Shown here in pieces: positions 26,471-34,955 of a stretch of 64,000 bases of DNA. The number at the start of each line of letters is the position of its first letter. Within the stretch, counting starts at the first letter, position 1. Source of the stretch: Streptomyces griseoloalbus (lineage in GTDB: Bacteria > Actinomycetota > Actinomycetes > Streptomycetales > Streptomycetaceae); the NCBI GenBank assembly GCA_014650015.1, contig BMUD01000001.1, forward strand, positions 538,197 through 602,196, written 5' to 3'. A program made the position numbers and the translations under genes. Under the pieces are notes generated by a model. It saw only the letters and a list, made by a program, of their open reading frames with translations, ran no database searches and was not told where the DNA came from.

Positions 26471-27625
26471 ATGTCCACGCCCCTGTCGACGATGAACCCG
26501 ACCCTGCGGATCGGCCCGCACACCGTACAGCCGCCCGTCGTACTGGCCCCCATGGCCGGGATCACCAACGCGCCCTTCCGCACGCTGTGCCGAGAGTTCA
26601 GCGGGGGCAAGGGCCTGTTCGTCAGCGAGATGATCACCACCCGGGCGCTGGTCGAACGCAACGACAAGACGATGCAGCTGATCCGGTTCGACGCGAGCGA
26701 GCGGCCCCGCTCCATCCAGCTGTACGGCGTCGACCCGGCGACCGTCGGCAAGGCCGTCCGCATGATCGCGGAGGAGGACCTCGCCGACCACATCGACCTC
26801 AACTTCGGCTGCCCCGTGCCCAAGGTGACCCGCAAGGGCGGCGGCTCGGCCCTGCCCTACAAGCGGAACCTGCTGAGGTCCATCCTGCGCGAGGCGGTCA
26901 GCGGGGCCGGGGACCTGCCGGTGACGATGAAGATGCGCAAGGGCATCGACGACGACCACCTCACCTACCTGGACGCCGGCCGGATCGCCGTGGAGGAGGG
27001 CGTGACCGCCGTCGCGCTGCACGGCCGCACCGCCGCCCAGCACTACGGCGGCACCGCCGACTGGGAGGCCATCGCCCGGCTGAAGGAGCACGTCCCGGAG
27101 ATCCCGGTGCTCGGCAACGGCGACATCTGGTCGGCCGAGGACGCACTGCGGATGGTGCGCGAGACGGGCTGCGACGGAGTGGTCGTGGGCCGGGGCTGCC
27201 TGGGCCGGCCGTGGCTCTTCGCGGATCTGGTCGCGGCCTTCGAGGGGCGTACGCAGGACCTCGCGCGGCCCACCCTCCGCGAGGTCGCCGACGTCATGGT
27301 CCGGCACGCCACGCTGCTCGGCGAGTGGCTCGGCGACGAGTCCCGGGGCGTGATCGACTTCCGCAAGCACGTCGCCTGGTACCTGAAGGGCTTCGCGGTC
27401 GGCTCCGAGATGCGCAAGCGGCTCGCGATCACCTCTTCGCTGGAGGCTCTGCGCGCCGGACTCGACGAGCTGGACCTCGACCAGCCCTGGCCGGTGGGCG
27501 CCGACGGCCCCCGCGGCCGTACGTCCGGCAACAACCGGGTGGTGCTGCCGGACGGCTGGCTGAAGGACCCGTACGACTGCGCGGGCGTCGGCGAGGAGGC
27601 CGAACTGGACACCTCCGGCGGCTGA
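26471..27625 (+). CDS. dusB: tRNA-dihydrouridine synthase
   Basis: A 384-residue FMN enzyme that reduces uridines in the tRNA D-loop. Visible are VVLAPMAGITNAPFRTLCRE (FMN-binding first strand), the catalytic-cysteine block LNFGCPVPKVTRKGGGSAL, MKMRKGID, LHGRTAAQHYGG, LGNGDIWSAEDAL and the phosphate-binding VVVGRGCLGRPW. The ATG at 26471 starts the family-like sequence; GTG at 26453 is possible but less likely. The C-terminal extension after the TIM barrel and helical domain is usual for actinobacteria. A very strong hairpin terminator follows. Confidence 0.94.
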   Translation: MSTPLSTMNPTLRIGPHTVQPPVVLAPMAGITNAPFRTLCREFSGGKGLFVSEMITTRALVERNDKTMQLIRFDASERPRSIQLYGVDPATVGKAVRMIAEEDLADHIDLNFGCPVPKVTRKGGGSALPYKRNLLRSILREAVSGAGDLPVTMKMRKGIDDDHLTYLDAGRIAVEEGVTAVALHGRTAAQHYGGTADWEAIARLKEHVPEIPVLGNGDIWSAEDALRMVRETGCDGVVVGRGCLGRPWLFADLVAAFEGRTQDLARPTLREVADVMVRHATLLGEWLGDESRGVIDFRKHVAWYLKGFAVGSEMRKRLAITSSLEALRAGLDELDLDQPWPVGADGPRGRTSGNNRVVLPDGWLKDPYDCAGVGEEAELDTSGG

Positions 27626-27640
27626 GCCGAGCGGTACGTC

Positions 27641-27677
27641 GGAAGGGGCCCGCGGCAATGAGCCGCGGGCCCCTTCC
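27641..27677 (+). terminator. Strong hairpin terminator after dusB
   Basis: A perfect 16-bp stem, GGAAGGGGCCCGCGGC (27641-27656) with its complement at 27662-27677, around a 5-base AATGA loop, 15 bases after the dusB stop codon. Confidence 0.85.
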
Positions 27678-27795
27678 GTGGGCCCGGTGGTGGCGGACCC
27701 GGCGTGGGGGCCCGGGTCCGCCGCCCTTTCGTACGGGCGGGCCGGCCGGTGCGTTCACCGGAACGGGAAGGCCGGGCGCCGGGAGCGGTCGGCAA

Positions 27796-27936
27796 TCGGG
27801 TGCCGAAAGCGGTCCTGGGGTGGTCCGGCATCGGGTGCCGGGAGTGGTCCGGAGTGGTCCGGCCTCGTGTCCCGACAGCGGTCCTGGAGTGGTCCGGCAT
27901 CGGGTCCCGACAGCGGTCCGCATGGTGGAATCCGGC
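27796..27936 (+). repeat. Tandem repeat of about four 35-bp units
   Basis: Units start at 27796, 27831, 27865 and 27900 with the pattern TCGGGTGCCGAAAGCGGTCC followed by a TGGTCCGGC block; lengths are 35, 34, 35 and about 37 bp. Units 1 and 3 are closest. The unit is not a multiple of three and no frame is conserved, so this is non-coding. It lies in the 669-base gap between dusB and ppdK. Confidence 0.75.
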
Positions 27937-28013
27937 TGGCTGTGGCAGCGTGATTCTCGCCACCCTTGATAAGGGTTGCGCTCAGATGAGCGGATCATGA
28001 GCGGCTGCACTTC

Positions 28014-28044
28014 TCAAAGGGTGGCACTCAGTGCCACCCTTTGA
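28014..28044. promoter_or_regulatory. 14-bp perfect inverted repeat upstream of ppdK
   Basis: TCAAAGGGTGGCAC (28014-28027) and its exact complement (28031-28044) around a 3-base loop. It lies about 250 bases before the ppdK start in the 27626-28294 gap. It could be a terminator reading rightwards, or a regulatory stem. Confidence 0.55.
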
Positions 28045-28072
28045 TCGTTCATCGAGCGAAATCAAACGTGGC

Positions 28073-28098
28073 GATTGCCGCTCACGTGAGCGGTAATC
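28073..28098. promoter_or_regulatory. 26-bp CACGTG-centred palindrome upstream of ppdK
   Basis: Positions 28073-28098 form a palindrome with one mismatched pair, centred on CACGTG (core CCGCTCACGTGAGCGG). The hexamer GAGCGG also occurs twice just upstream (near 27989 and 28000). Position and symmetry suggest an operator controlling ppdK. Confidence 0.6.
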
Positions 28099-28294
28099 GG
28101 CGTCCGTGCGAGGTGATGCGTTCAAGAAGTGAAAACACTCGGCTGTGACCGCTTGCCAAGCTTTGACTTTCGATCCGCTGGCGGACGAGTGGTTACAGGC
28201 GCATGACGCGCGAGTAGACGTACCCAGGCGCCTTCGATCTGGGTATGTTCCTCGCCGTCAGGGCAGCCACCGCGTCCTCGAGGAGTCGAGACCC

Positions 28295-31042
28295 GTGTCG
28301 GAAAACAAAGATCCCCACGTAGCTCAGTCGGGCACGAGCGTTGAGAGCGTGAAGTTCGTCTACGACTTCACCGAGGGCAACAAGGACCTCAGGGACCTGC
28401 TCGGCGGCAAGGGTGCCAACCTCGCCGAGATGACCAACCTGGGCCTTCCCGTCCCGCCCGGCTTCACCATCACCACGGAGGCCTGCAAGGTCTACCTGGA
28501 CAGTGGCGAGGAGCCCGCGGCACTGCGTGACGAGGTGAGTGCGCACCTCGACGCCCTCGAAGCGACCATGGGCAAGAAGCTCGGGCAGGCCGACGACCCC
28601 CTCCTCGTGTCGGTCCGCTCCGGGGCCAAGTTCTCCATGCCGGGCATGATGGACACCGTCCTCAACATCGGCCTCTCCGACCGGTCCGTGCAGGGCCTGG
28701 CCGAGCAGGCCGGCGACGACCGGTTCGCCTGGGACTCCTACCGGCGCCTCATCCAGATGTTCGGCAAGACCGTCCTCGGCGTCGACGGCGAGCTCTTCGA
28801 GGACGCGCTGGAGGCGGCGAAGACGGCCAAGAAGGTCACCGACGACACCGAGCTGGAGGCCGCCGACCTCAAGAAGCTCGTCACCAAGTTCAAGAAGATC
28901 GTCAAGACCGAGGCCGGCCGGGACTTCCCGCAGGACCCGCGCGAGCAGATGGACCTCGCCATCAAGGCGGTCTTCGACTCCTGGAACACCGACCGCGCCA
29001 AGCTCTACCGCCGCCAGGAACGCATCCCGCACGACCTCGGCACCGCCGTCAACGTCTGCTCCATGGTCTTCGGTAACCTCGGCCCGGACTCCGGCACCGG
29101 TGTCGCCTTCACCCGCGACCCCGCCTCCGGCCACCAGGGCGTCTACGGCGACTACCTGCAGAACGCGCAGGGCGAGGACGTGGTCGCGGGCATCCGCAAC
29201 ACCGTGCCGCTCGCGGAACTGGAGTCGATCGACAAGAAGTCGTACGACCAGCTGATGCAGATCATGGAGACCCTGGAGAACCACTACAAGGATCTCTGCG
29301 ACATCGAGTTCACCATCGAGCGCGGCCAGCTGTGGATGCTCCAGACCCGCGTCGGCAAGCGGACGGCGGGCGCGGCCTTCCGCATCGCCACACAGCTGGT
29401 GGACCAGGGCCTGATCGACGAGGCCGAGGCGCTCACCCGCGTCAACGGCGCCCAGCTCGCCCAGCTGATGTTCCCCCGCTTCGACGAGGACGCGAAGGTG
29501 GAGCAGGTCGGCCGCGGCATCGCCGCCTCCCCGGGCGCGGCCGTCGGCAAGGCGGTCTTCGACTCCTACACCGCCGTCAAGTGGTCCCGTTCCGGCGAGA
29601 AGGTCATCCTGATCCGCCGGGAGACCAACCCGGACGACCTGGACGGCATGATCGCGGCCGAGGGCATCCTCACCTCCCGCGGCGGCAAGACCTCCCACGC
29701 GGCCGTGGTCGCCCGCGGCATGGGCAAGACCTGTGTGTGCGGCGCGGAGGAGCTCGAGGTCGACACCAAGCGCCGCCGGATGACCGTCCCCGGCGGGCAC
29801 GTGGTCGAGGAGGGCGACGTCGTCTCCATCGACGGCTCCACGGGCAAGGTCTACCTCGGCGAGGTCCCGGTCGTCCCGTCCCCGGTCGTGGAGTACTTCG
29901 AGGGCCGGATGCACCCGGGCGCCGACGACGCCGACGAGCTGGTCGAGGCCGTGCACCGGATGATGGCCTTCGCCGACCGCAAGCGCCGGCTGCGCGTGCG
30001 CGCCAACGCCGACAACGCCGAGGACGCGCTGCGCGCCCGCCGTTTCGGCGCCCAGGGCATCGGTCTGTGCCGTACGGAGCACATGTTCCTCGGCGACCGG
30101 CGCGAGCTGGTGGAGCGGCTGATCCTGGCCGACACCGAGGCCGAGCGCGAGGAGTCCCTCAAGGCCCTGCTCCCGCTGCAGAAGCGGGACTTCGTCGAGC
30201 TGTTCGAGGCGATGGACGGCCTGCCGGTCACCATCCGCCTCCTCGACCCGCCGCTGCACGAGTTCCTGCCCGACATCACCGAGCTGTCGGTCCGTGTCGC
30301 CCTCGCCGAGTCCCGCCAGGAGCCGCACGAGAACGAACTGCGCCTCCTTCAGGCCGTGCACCGCCTCCACGAGCAGAACCCGATGCTGGGCCTGCGCGGA
30401 GTGAGGCTCGGCCTGGTCATCCCCGGCCTGTTCACCATGCAGGTACGGGCCATCGCGGAGGCGGCGGCCGAGCGCAGGGCGGCCAAGGCCGACCCGCGCG
30501 CGGAGATCATGATCCCGCTGGTCGGCACGGTCCAGGAGCTGGAGATCGTCCGCGAGGAGGCCGACAAGGTCATCGCCGAGGTCGAGGCGGCCACCGGCAC
30601 CGCACTCAAGCTGGCCATCGGCACGATGATCGAGCTGCCACGCGCCGCGCTGACCGCCGGCCAGATCGCGGAGGCGGCGGAGTTCTTCTCCTTCGGCACC
30701 AACGACCTCACCCAGACTGTGTGGGGCTTCTCCCGGGACGACGTGGAGGCCAGCTTCTTCACGGCCTACCTGGAGAAGGGCATCTTCGGGGTGTCGCCGT
30801 TCGAGACCATCGACAAGGACGGCGTCGGCTCCCTGGTGAAGCTCGCCGCCCAGGCCGGCCGCGCGACCCGCCCGGACCTCAAGCTCGGCGTCTGCGGCGA
30901 GCACGGCGGCGACCCGGAGTCGGTCCACTTCTTCCACGAGGTCGGCCTGGACTACGTCTCCTGCTCCCCGTTCCGCATCCCGGTCGCCCGCCTGGAGGCC
31001 GGCCGGGCGGCGGTCACATCGACGGGAAGCGACCACCGCTGA
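28295..31042 (+). CDS. ppdK: Pyruvate, phosphate dikinase
   Basis: PPDK interconverts pyruvate, ATP and phosphate with PEP, AMP and PPi, acting in gluconeogenesis or glycolysis. The 915-residue protein has the N-terminal ATP-grasp domain (LLGGKGANLAEMTNLGLPVP; FSMPGMMDTVLNIGL), the phospho-histidine swivelling domain (GGKTSHAAVVARGMGKTCVC, catalytic His), and the PEP/pyruvate barrel (GLCRTEHMF; GVCGEHGGDPESVHFF with the catalytic Cys). The GTG at 28295 has GAGGAG about ten bases upstream and starts the family-like sequence. It is monocistronic, with two hairpins downstream and palindromic sites upstream. Confidence 0.96.
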   Translation: MSENKDPHVAQSGTSVESVKFVYDFTEGNKDLRDLLGGKGANLAEMTNLGLPVPPGFTITTEACKVYLDSGEEPAALRDEVSAHLDALEATMGKKLGQADDPLLVSVRSGAKFSMPGMMDTVLNIGLSDRSVQGLAEQAGDDRFAWDSYRRLIQMFGKTVLGVDGELFEDALEAAKTAKKVTDDTELEAADLKKLVTKFKKIVKTEAGRDFPQDPREQMDLAIKAVFDSWNTDRAKLYRRQERIPHDLGTAVNVCSMVFGNLGPDSGTGVAFTRDPASGHQGVYGDYLQNAQGEDVVAGIRNTVPLAELESIDKKSYDQLMQIMETLENHYKDLCDIEFTIERGQLWMLQTRVGKRTAGAAFRIATQLVDQGLIDEAEALTRVNGAQLAQLMFPRFDEDAKVEQVGRGIAASPGAAVGKAVFDSYTAVKWSRSGEKVILIRRETNPDDLDGMIAAEGILTSRGGKTSHAAVVARGMGKTCVCGAEELEVDTKRRRMTVPGGHVVEEGDVVSIDGSTGKVYLGEVPVVPSPVVEYFEGRMHPGADDADELVEAVHRMMAFADRKRRLRVRANADNAEDALRARRFGAQGIGLCRTEHMFLGDRRELVERLILADTEAEREESLKALLPLQKRDFVELFEAMDGLPVTIRLLDPPLHEFLPDITELSVRVALAESRQEPHENELRLLQAVHRLHEQNPMLGLRGVRLGLVIPGLFTMQVRAIAEAAAERRAAKADPRAEIMIPLVGTVQELEIVREEADKVIAEVEAATGTALKLAIGTMIELPRAALTAGQIAEAAEFFSFGTNDLTQTVWGFSRDDVEASFFTAYLEKGIFGVSPFETIDKDGVGSLVKLAAQAGRATRPDLKLGVCGEHGGDPESVHFFHEVGLDYVSCSPFRIPVARLEAGRAAVTSTGSDHR

Positions 31043-31045
31043 GCC

Positions 31046-31071
31046 CTCCGGGGCGGCGCGAGGCCCCGGAG
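31046..31071 (+). terminator. First hairpin after ppdK
   Basis: A 9-bp stem (CTCCGGGGC at 31046-31054 with 31063-31071) with an 8-base loop, 4 bases after the ppdK stop. Confidence 0.6.
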
Positions 31072-31124
31072 CCGTTGTCTGTCACCCGACCCTCACCGAT
31101 CGGCAACGGCTCCGGATCACGAAA

Positions 31125-31161
31125 GAGAGGGCGGCACCCTGTGCGGGGGTGCCGCCCTCTC
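31125..31161. terminator. Strong bidirectional hairpin between ppdK and the GNAT gene
   Basis: A perfect 15-bp stem, GAGAGGGCGGCACCC (31125-31139) with 31147-31161, and a 7-base loop. It lies between two convergent genes. Confidence 0.8.
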
Positions 31162-31181
31162 GGCCGAGAGGAACGGCCCCT

Positions 31182-31724
31182 TTACATGCGGGTGGCGCGG
31201 ATCATCACCGTAAGGACCGGCGAGGCCGGTGAGGGCCGGCTCTGCCCGATGTCCTGGTACCTCCAGGACCGGTAGAGCGCGTGCACCTTCCCCTCACCGG
31301 CTGCCGGATTGACCATGAGCGTCACGTAGGGCTCGAGACGGGTGGCGAGGAAGGCATCGTGCATGCGCTGGGCGGTGCCCGTCTTCCGCCAGGCCGGCCG
31401 TAGTCCGATTTCCTTCAAGGCCACGGCCGGGCGGCTGGTGTACTCCTGCGCCGGCTCCGGGGCAGTGCGCTGCCAGTACCGGTCACCTCGCTCGATGCGG
31501 TTGCCGTAGACGTACCCGACAGGGTGACCGCCCGCGTACGCGAGGACGGCCGCGAATCCGGGTTCGGCGCCGTGCCGGTCGAGCCGTTCACCGAACGCGG
31601 TGACCGCGTAGTTCGGCAGGTGGAGCAGAGGGGCGCGCACCTCCGCGTACACGTCGATCAGGTCGCCGCGGACCGGTTCCAGCTTCGTGAACGTGCGCAG
31701 TTCCGTTGTGTGTGCCGTGGTCAT
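31182..31724 (-). CDS. GNAT family N-acetyltransferase
   Basis: A 180-residue GNAT-like protein. The motif A region reads ALKEIGLRPAWRKTGTAQRM, and VTLMVNPAAGEGKVHALYRS corresponds to the motif B helix with the conserved Tyr. A family feature is the aromatic NRIERGDRYWQRT loop. The acceptor is unknown. Its ATG overlaps the stop of the TPR gene upstream (ATGA type), so both are translated together; such GNATs commonly accompany this kind of regulator in Streptomyces. Confidence 0.8.
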   Translation of the reverse strand: MTTAHTTELRTFTKLEPVRGDLIDVYAEVRAPLLHLPNYAVTAFGERLDRHGAEPGFAAVLAYAGGHPVGYVYGNRIERGDRYWQRTAPEPAQEYTSRPAVALKEIGLRPAWRKTGTAQRMHDAFLATRLEPYVTLMVNPAAGEGKVHALYRSWRYQDIGQSRPSPASPVLTVMIRATRM

Positions 31725-32716
31725 GCGGCGGTCCTCCAGGCGTCACGGGCGTGCTCGGTCCAGGCATGCGCGGCTCCGCTCCCCGGCGCCTTGGCACGCA
31801 GGGCGGCCCCGAATTCCTGAAGCATGCGGGAGACGCGGGCGTGCTGGGTAGCGGCGTCGGCAGGGATCTTCATCGCGGTTGCGGTAGCGGTTTCGAAGTC
31901 TCCCTGGGCGAGCTGGGCATGCGCGAGGCGCGTGGTGGTGAGGGCGTGGGACCGTCGCATGTGGGGGCGCAGGGCGGAAAGGCAGCGGTGCGCGTGAAGT
32001 TCGGCAGTCGGGTAGTCGCCGAGCGCGAGGTTGGCGGACAACGCGAGCGAGTCCAATTCGGCCTCATCGTAAAAGGCGAGCAGCCACACCGGCCGGTAGT
32101 CGTCGGGGTTGGCGCGCTGCATGGCCTCCCGTGCTTGGTCGAACGCGCGGCGGGTGCCGGTGCGGTCCTGGGCTGCGCCGTGGATGGCTGCCTGCCGGGC
32201 CAGGCCCAGGGAGGCGAACATGGGGTCGCGGCGTGTGATGTGGAGGTTGCGCGCGACGTCGTTGGTGGCGAAGGCGTCGGCGGGGCGGCCCATGTGCCGG
32301 TACATGGCCCCGGCGTGGCTCCAAATGCGGAACTTGATGGCCTGATCGCCGGACATTTCGGCGAGAGCCTGGGCCTCGCGCATGTGCGTCTTCGCATCGT
32401 CGTAGCGGCGGCCGTCGATTGCTGCCCACATGGCGGAGGAGCGAAATGACGCCGCGCAGGCGTACAGGTTGCTGCGTACGCGCTGGGTGGCGCTGCCGGC
32501 ACTCTGGAGGTTCAGTGCCTCGTCGGCGAGCGCGGCAGCCCGCTGTTCGATGCCGAGTTGGCCGCCGTGGCGATGGTCGCTGGCGATGATCTCGGCGAAG
32601 CGCTGCTGTAGGCGGTCGACGTCGCTCATTGCGATTCGGCGAGGGGTGGCGGTGCCAGGGGCAGCTGCTGCTGCGGCGGCAGCCGCGATGCCGCCGACGA
32701 GGGTACGGCGCTTCAT
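31721..32716 (-). CDS. TPR domain of a split Streptomyces regulator
   Basis: 331 residues beginning MKRRTLVGGIAAAAAAAAAP, then GMSDVDRL-type sequence and helical TPR-like repeats (for example DDAKTHMREAQALAEMSGDQ and SLGLARQAAIHGAAQDRTGT). In intact relatives this part follows an N-terminal HTH segment in one protein. Here the HTH part (32777-33004) is in the same frame but separated by a premature TAG at 32777-32779 and a stretch readable only in another frame. The remaining TPR half still has an ATG with GAGG upstream and might be translated alone. The RR-plus-Ala segment looks like a Tat signal but in the full-length family it is internal. Confidence 0.7.
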   Translation of the reverse strand: MKRRTLVGGIAAAAAAAAAPGTATPRRIAMSDVDRLQQRFAEIIASDHRHGGQLGIEQRAAALADEALNLQSAGSATQRVRSNLYACAASFRSSAMWAAIDGRRYDDAKTHMREAQALAEMSGDQAIKFRIWSHAGAMYRHMGRPADAFATNDVARNLHITRRDPMFASLGLARQAAIHGAAQDRTGTRRAFDQAREAMQRANPDDYRPVWLLAFYDEAELDSLALSANLALGDYPTAELHAHRCLSALRPHMRRSHALTTTRLAHAQLAQGDFETATATAMKIPADAATQHARVSRMLQEFGAALRAKAPGSGAAHAWTEHARDAWRTAA

Positions 32717-32719
32717 GTC

Positions 32720-33004
32720 GGGGTCCTCCTGTGGTGCGGCCGGGGTGGACGTGGCCCCGGCCCCGTGGCGTGAACCCTAAAGCGGTGGGGGGTAAGCCGG
32801 TGACGTCCTCAAGAGCTTTGCGGGTGGCTGACTGGGCCATCTGACGCGACCCGCTTTCCAGGCCCGGACCGACGAGCCGTCCAGCCCACCGAGCCGTCCG
32901 GTCAGTCGTTCAAGGGCCCTGTTCACCGCTTCGGCCAGGCTGTTGGAGCTGTAACCGTGCTCGCCCATCCACGTCTCAAGAGCCTCATTGCGCGTGGTGT
33001 TCAT
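32720..33004 (-). pseudogene. HTH part of the split regulator, with compensating frameshifts
   Basis: The ATG at 33004 opens MNTTRNEALETWMGEHGYSS and runs to DGSSVRAWKAGRVRWP, an HTH-type N-terminus found in Streptomyces TPR regulators. After WP the expected sequence SATRKALEDVTGLPPTALGF is found only in another frame, and family sequence returns to the first frame near EDPDMKRRTL. One base lost and one gained within about 70 bp explains this. The in-frame TAG at 32777 ends the HTH half after 75 residues. Confidence 0.75.
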
Positions 33005-33232
33005 CTACGCACCGTAGCCCTTTGCTGCCCGACCGTGAGGTATGGCTGGAGTCAAATCGCCCTAGGGTGTTCGGTCAGATGGGCCTCGATCGTCCTAACC
33101 AACCCGTCATGCGCAGTAGTTGTCTGGTCACCAGCCAGCCACCGCCCGTGTGGAAGGCCGCTGTCGGCTCTGTCCGTTCCCTCCCCCGTGGGGAGCGGGC
33201 AGAGCGCCGAACCGAGAGCGAGGCGAACGACC

Positions 33233-33799
33233 ATGACGACTGCACACATCCCCGCTGCGGGGCACACCCGACGGAGCGCCTCAGACGCTGCCGAGCCTTG
33301 CCTGCCTGCCGCCGCCGCGGCGGACCGCTCACCTCACGACCACTACCGGCCCGCGCGCTCGCGTCTGGCCGAGGACCGGATGAGCGTGTGCTTCGAGGTT
33401 TCCCCGGCCCGGGCCACGGACGGCGTCCCCGAAGGCGACGCGTGCCACGTCGGGACAGTCCGGAGGCTGACAGTGGCCCGGTTGCGCCACTGCGGCCTGG
33501 AGCCGCTGGCCGACGATGCCACGCTCATCGTCTCCGAGCTCGTCACCAATGCCATCCAGCACGGTTACGGGAAGCAAGTCACCTTCACCATGGGCGTCCG
33601 CGATGGCTTCCTGCACCTGGCCGTGCACAACGAGACACCCGGTGAACCGGCCGTCCGCACCGCTGACGACGACGCCGAGCACGGCCGCGGACTCTTCCTC
33701 GTCGACTGCCTCGCCACCGCCCGCGGTGGCAACTGGGGGACCAGCGACGACGGTGCCACCGCCTGGTGCAACCTCGCCGTCCCCGACGGCCGCCCGTGA
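33233..33799 (+). CDS. ATP-binding anti-sigma-type regulatory protein (HATPase_c_2)
   Basis: A 188-residue protein with a GHKL/HATPase fold. The N-box is LIVSELVTNAIQHGYGKQVT and the G1/G2-like region is EHGRGLFLVDCLA. Such single-domain ATPases resemble RsbW/SpoIIAB anti-sigma factors and are very numerous in Streptomyces. The first 60 residues are low complexity. The start ATG at 33233 is supported by GAGGCG upstream; an internal start at MSVCFEVSPARA (33380) would remove the disordered part. Its stop overlaps the GTG of the DUF6415 gene. Confidence 0.85.
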   Translation: MTTAHIPAAGHTRRSASDAAEPCLPAAAAADRSPHDHYRPARSRLAEDRMSVCFEVSPARATDGVPEGDACHVGTVRRLTVARLRHCGLEPLADDATLIVSELVTNAIQHGYGKQVTFTMGVRDGFLHLAVHNETPGEPAVRTADDDAEHGRGLFLVDCLATARGGNWGTSDDGATAWCNLAVPDGRP

Positions 33800-34218
33800 C
33801 CGCCCCCAGCGCCGAACACTTCTTTTGTTCCGCGCCGCAGTGGACACCGCCCTTGTCCGGCGGTGAACTCGCCACCGTCCTGAACAGGCTCCGCGGCTGG
33901 ACCGCTTTCGACGGCGACGCCCTCCTTGACGACGTCGCGTTGGCCCTGGACGACGTGGCCCCGGCCGAAGAGGTCACCCAAGAGATCGCGCAGCGGTTCC
34001 TCGGTCACCTCATGCGGCTGGTGAACATCGCCATCGCTGCCGAAGCAGGAAGGGACGCAGACGCGGCGCAGCTCATCGAGCGGGCCCGCACGCTGCGTAC
34101 CCAGGGCGTCCCCGGCGATCATCGCCGGGCCGTGGGCCACCTGCGCCGGAGGGGCTGGATCGTCAACGAGCTCCTCGAACAGCTGGTCGAAGCGCGCTGC
34201 TTGGAGAAGGTGGCATGA
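33796..34218 (+). CDS. DUF6415-like protein
   Basis: A 140-residue helical protein beginning MTAPSAEHFFCSAPQWTPPL. It contains RFLGHLMRLVNIAIAAEAGR and AVGHLRRRGWIVNELLEQLV, features of the DUF6415 family (described as natural-product-associated, without a known activity). The GTG overlaps the previous stop, and the stop overlaps the ATG of the next gene, so the three genes 33233-34835 form a tight operon. Confidence 0.65.
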   Translation: MTAPSAEHFFCSAPQWTPPLSGGELATVLNRLRGWTAFDGDALLDDVALALDDVAPAEEVTQEIAQRFLGHLMRLVNIAIAAEAGRDADAAQLIERARTLRTQGVPGDHRRAVGHLRRRGWIVNELLEQLVEARCLEKVA

Positions 34219-34835
34219 CCCACCTCCACGCGCCCGCCCGTATCGCCCTGCCACGCCTCAGAGAGAACACCATGCGCTCCGACCTGCCCCTGGTCCCCTT
34301 CGTCGTACAGCGTGAGGGGGAGGACTCCGCCCCCGCCAACCTGCTTCTGTCCCCGCTCGGAGCAGGCCGTTACCAACTGAGCTACGCCGATGAGGACCCC
34401 CGGGACCGCGACCTGCGCGGCGTGCTGTGGGCTCGCTGTTCCTTCGGGGAAGTCGACGATCTCGGGGTACCGACGGGTAAGCCGCAATGGCGGCTGATGG
34501 AGCACCCCGTGGAAGACGAGCCTCTCGATGATTGGGCAGCGCGCCGTGAGCAGCGCCGCCCCGCGCCCGGGGAGCGTCGTGTGTTTCCGCTCGGCGAGCA
34601 GCAGGAGCAGGGCACTCACGTCGACCCCGAGGCGCCGCGCGGTATTCAGGAATGGGACGGTCATCAGTGGGCTCCGGTCGGCGTCGCCGAGAATCGTGCA
34701 GCCACCGCGGACGAAGCCGGGCAGGACACAGCGCGTCAGGCCGAACGGGTTCCCCTGCCCCGGTTCAGCAGGCTGCCCCTTCGGTGTGAACCGTGGCGGC
34801 CGACTGAGCAGTGGCACCGCCCCGACCCCGCCTGA
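34215..34835 (+). CDS. Hypothetical protein, apparent fusion with a DUF6087-like C-terminus
   Basis: A 206-residue frame made of two unlike halves. Residues 1-95 contain YQLSYADEDPRDRDLRGVLW and PTGKPQWRLM, recalling the start of a larger Streptomyces family whose cysteine-rich remainder is missing. Residues 99 onward read MEDEPLDDWAARREQRRPAP (if begun at GTG 34509) and IQEWDGHQWAPVGVAENRAA, resembling the small DUF6087 family. GGAG lies six bases before that internal GTG, so the second half could be its own gene. Function unknown for both. Confidence 0.55.
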   Translation: MTHLHAPARIALPRLRENTMRSDLPLVPFVVQREGEDSAPANLLLSPLGAGRYQLSYADEDPRDRDLRGVLWARCSFGEVDDLGVPTGKPQWRLMEHPVEDEPLDDWAARREQRRPAPGERRVFPLGEQQEQGTHVDPEAPRGIQEWDGHQWAPVGVAENRAATADEAGQDTARQAERVPLPRFSRLPLRCEPWRPTEQWHRPDPA

Positions 34836-34955
34836 ACCGCCCCAACGGCTGTGCTCTTGAGTATTCCGCACTGGCGCCGTGGCAGTTCCGGCGGGCTGTA
34901 GTGTCCTGTGCCGGACTCACGGAGCCGCCGTGACGGGGGAGTACAGGGAGAAGCA

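Noticed and set aside
28145-28294. Upstream extension of ppdK by 50 codons
   Set aside because: The sequence before GTG 28295 has no PPDK similarity, while the GTG has GAGGAG upstream and starts just before the ATP-grasp domain.
28193-31036. 947-codon open frame antisense to ppdK
   Set aside because: It mirrors ppdK exactly and shows no domains; long antisense frames are usual in GC-rich coding DNA.
32457-32716. Tat-exported protein at 31721-32716
   Set aside because: The RR-Ala stretch looks like a Tat signal, but in the full-length regulator family it is an internal segment after the HTH; I treat export as unlikely.
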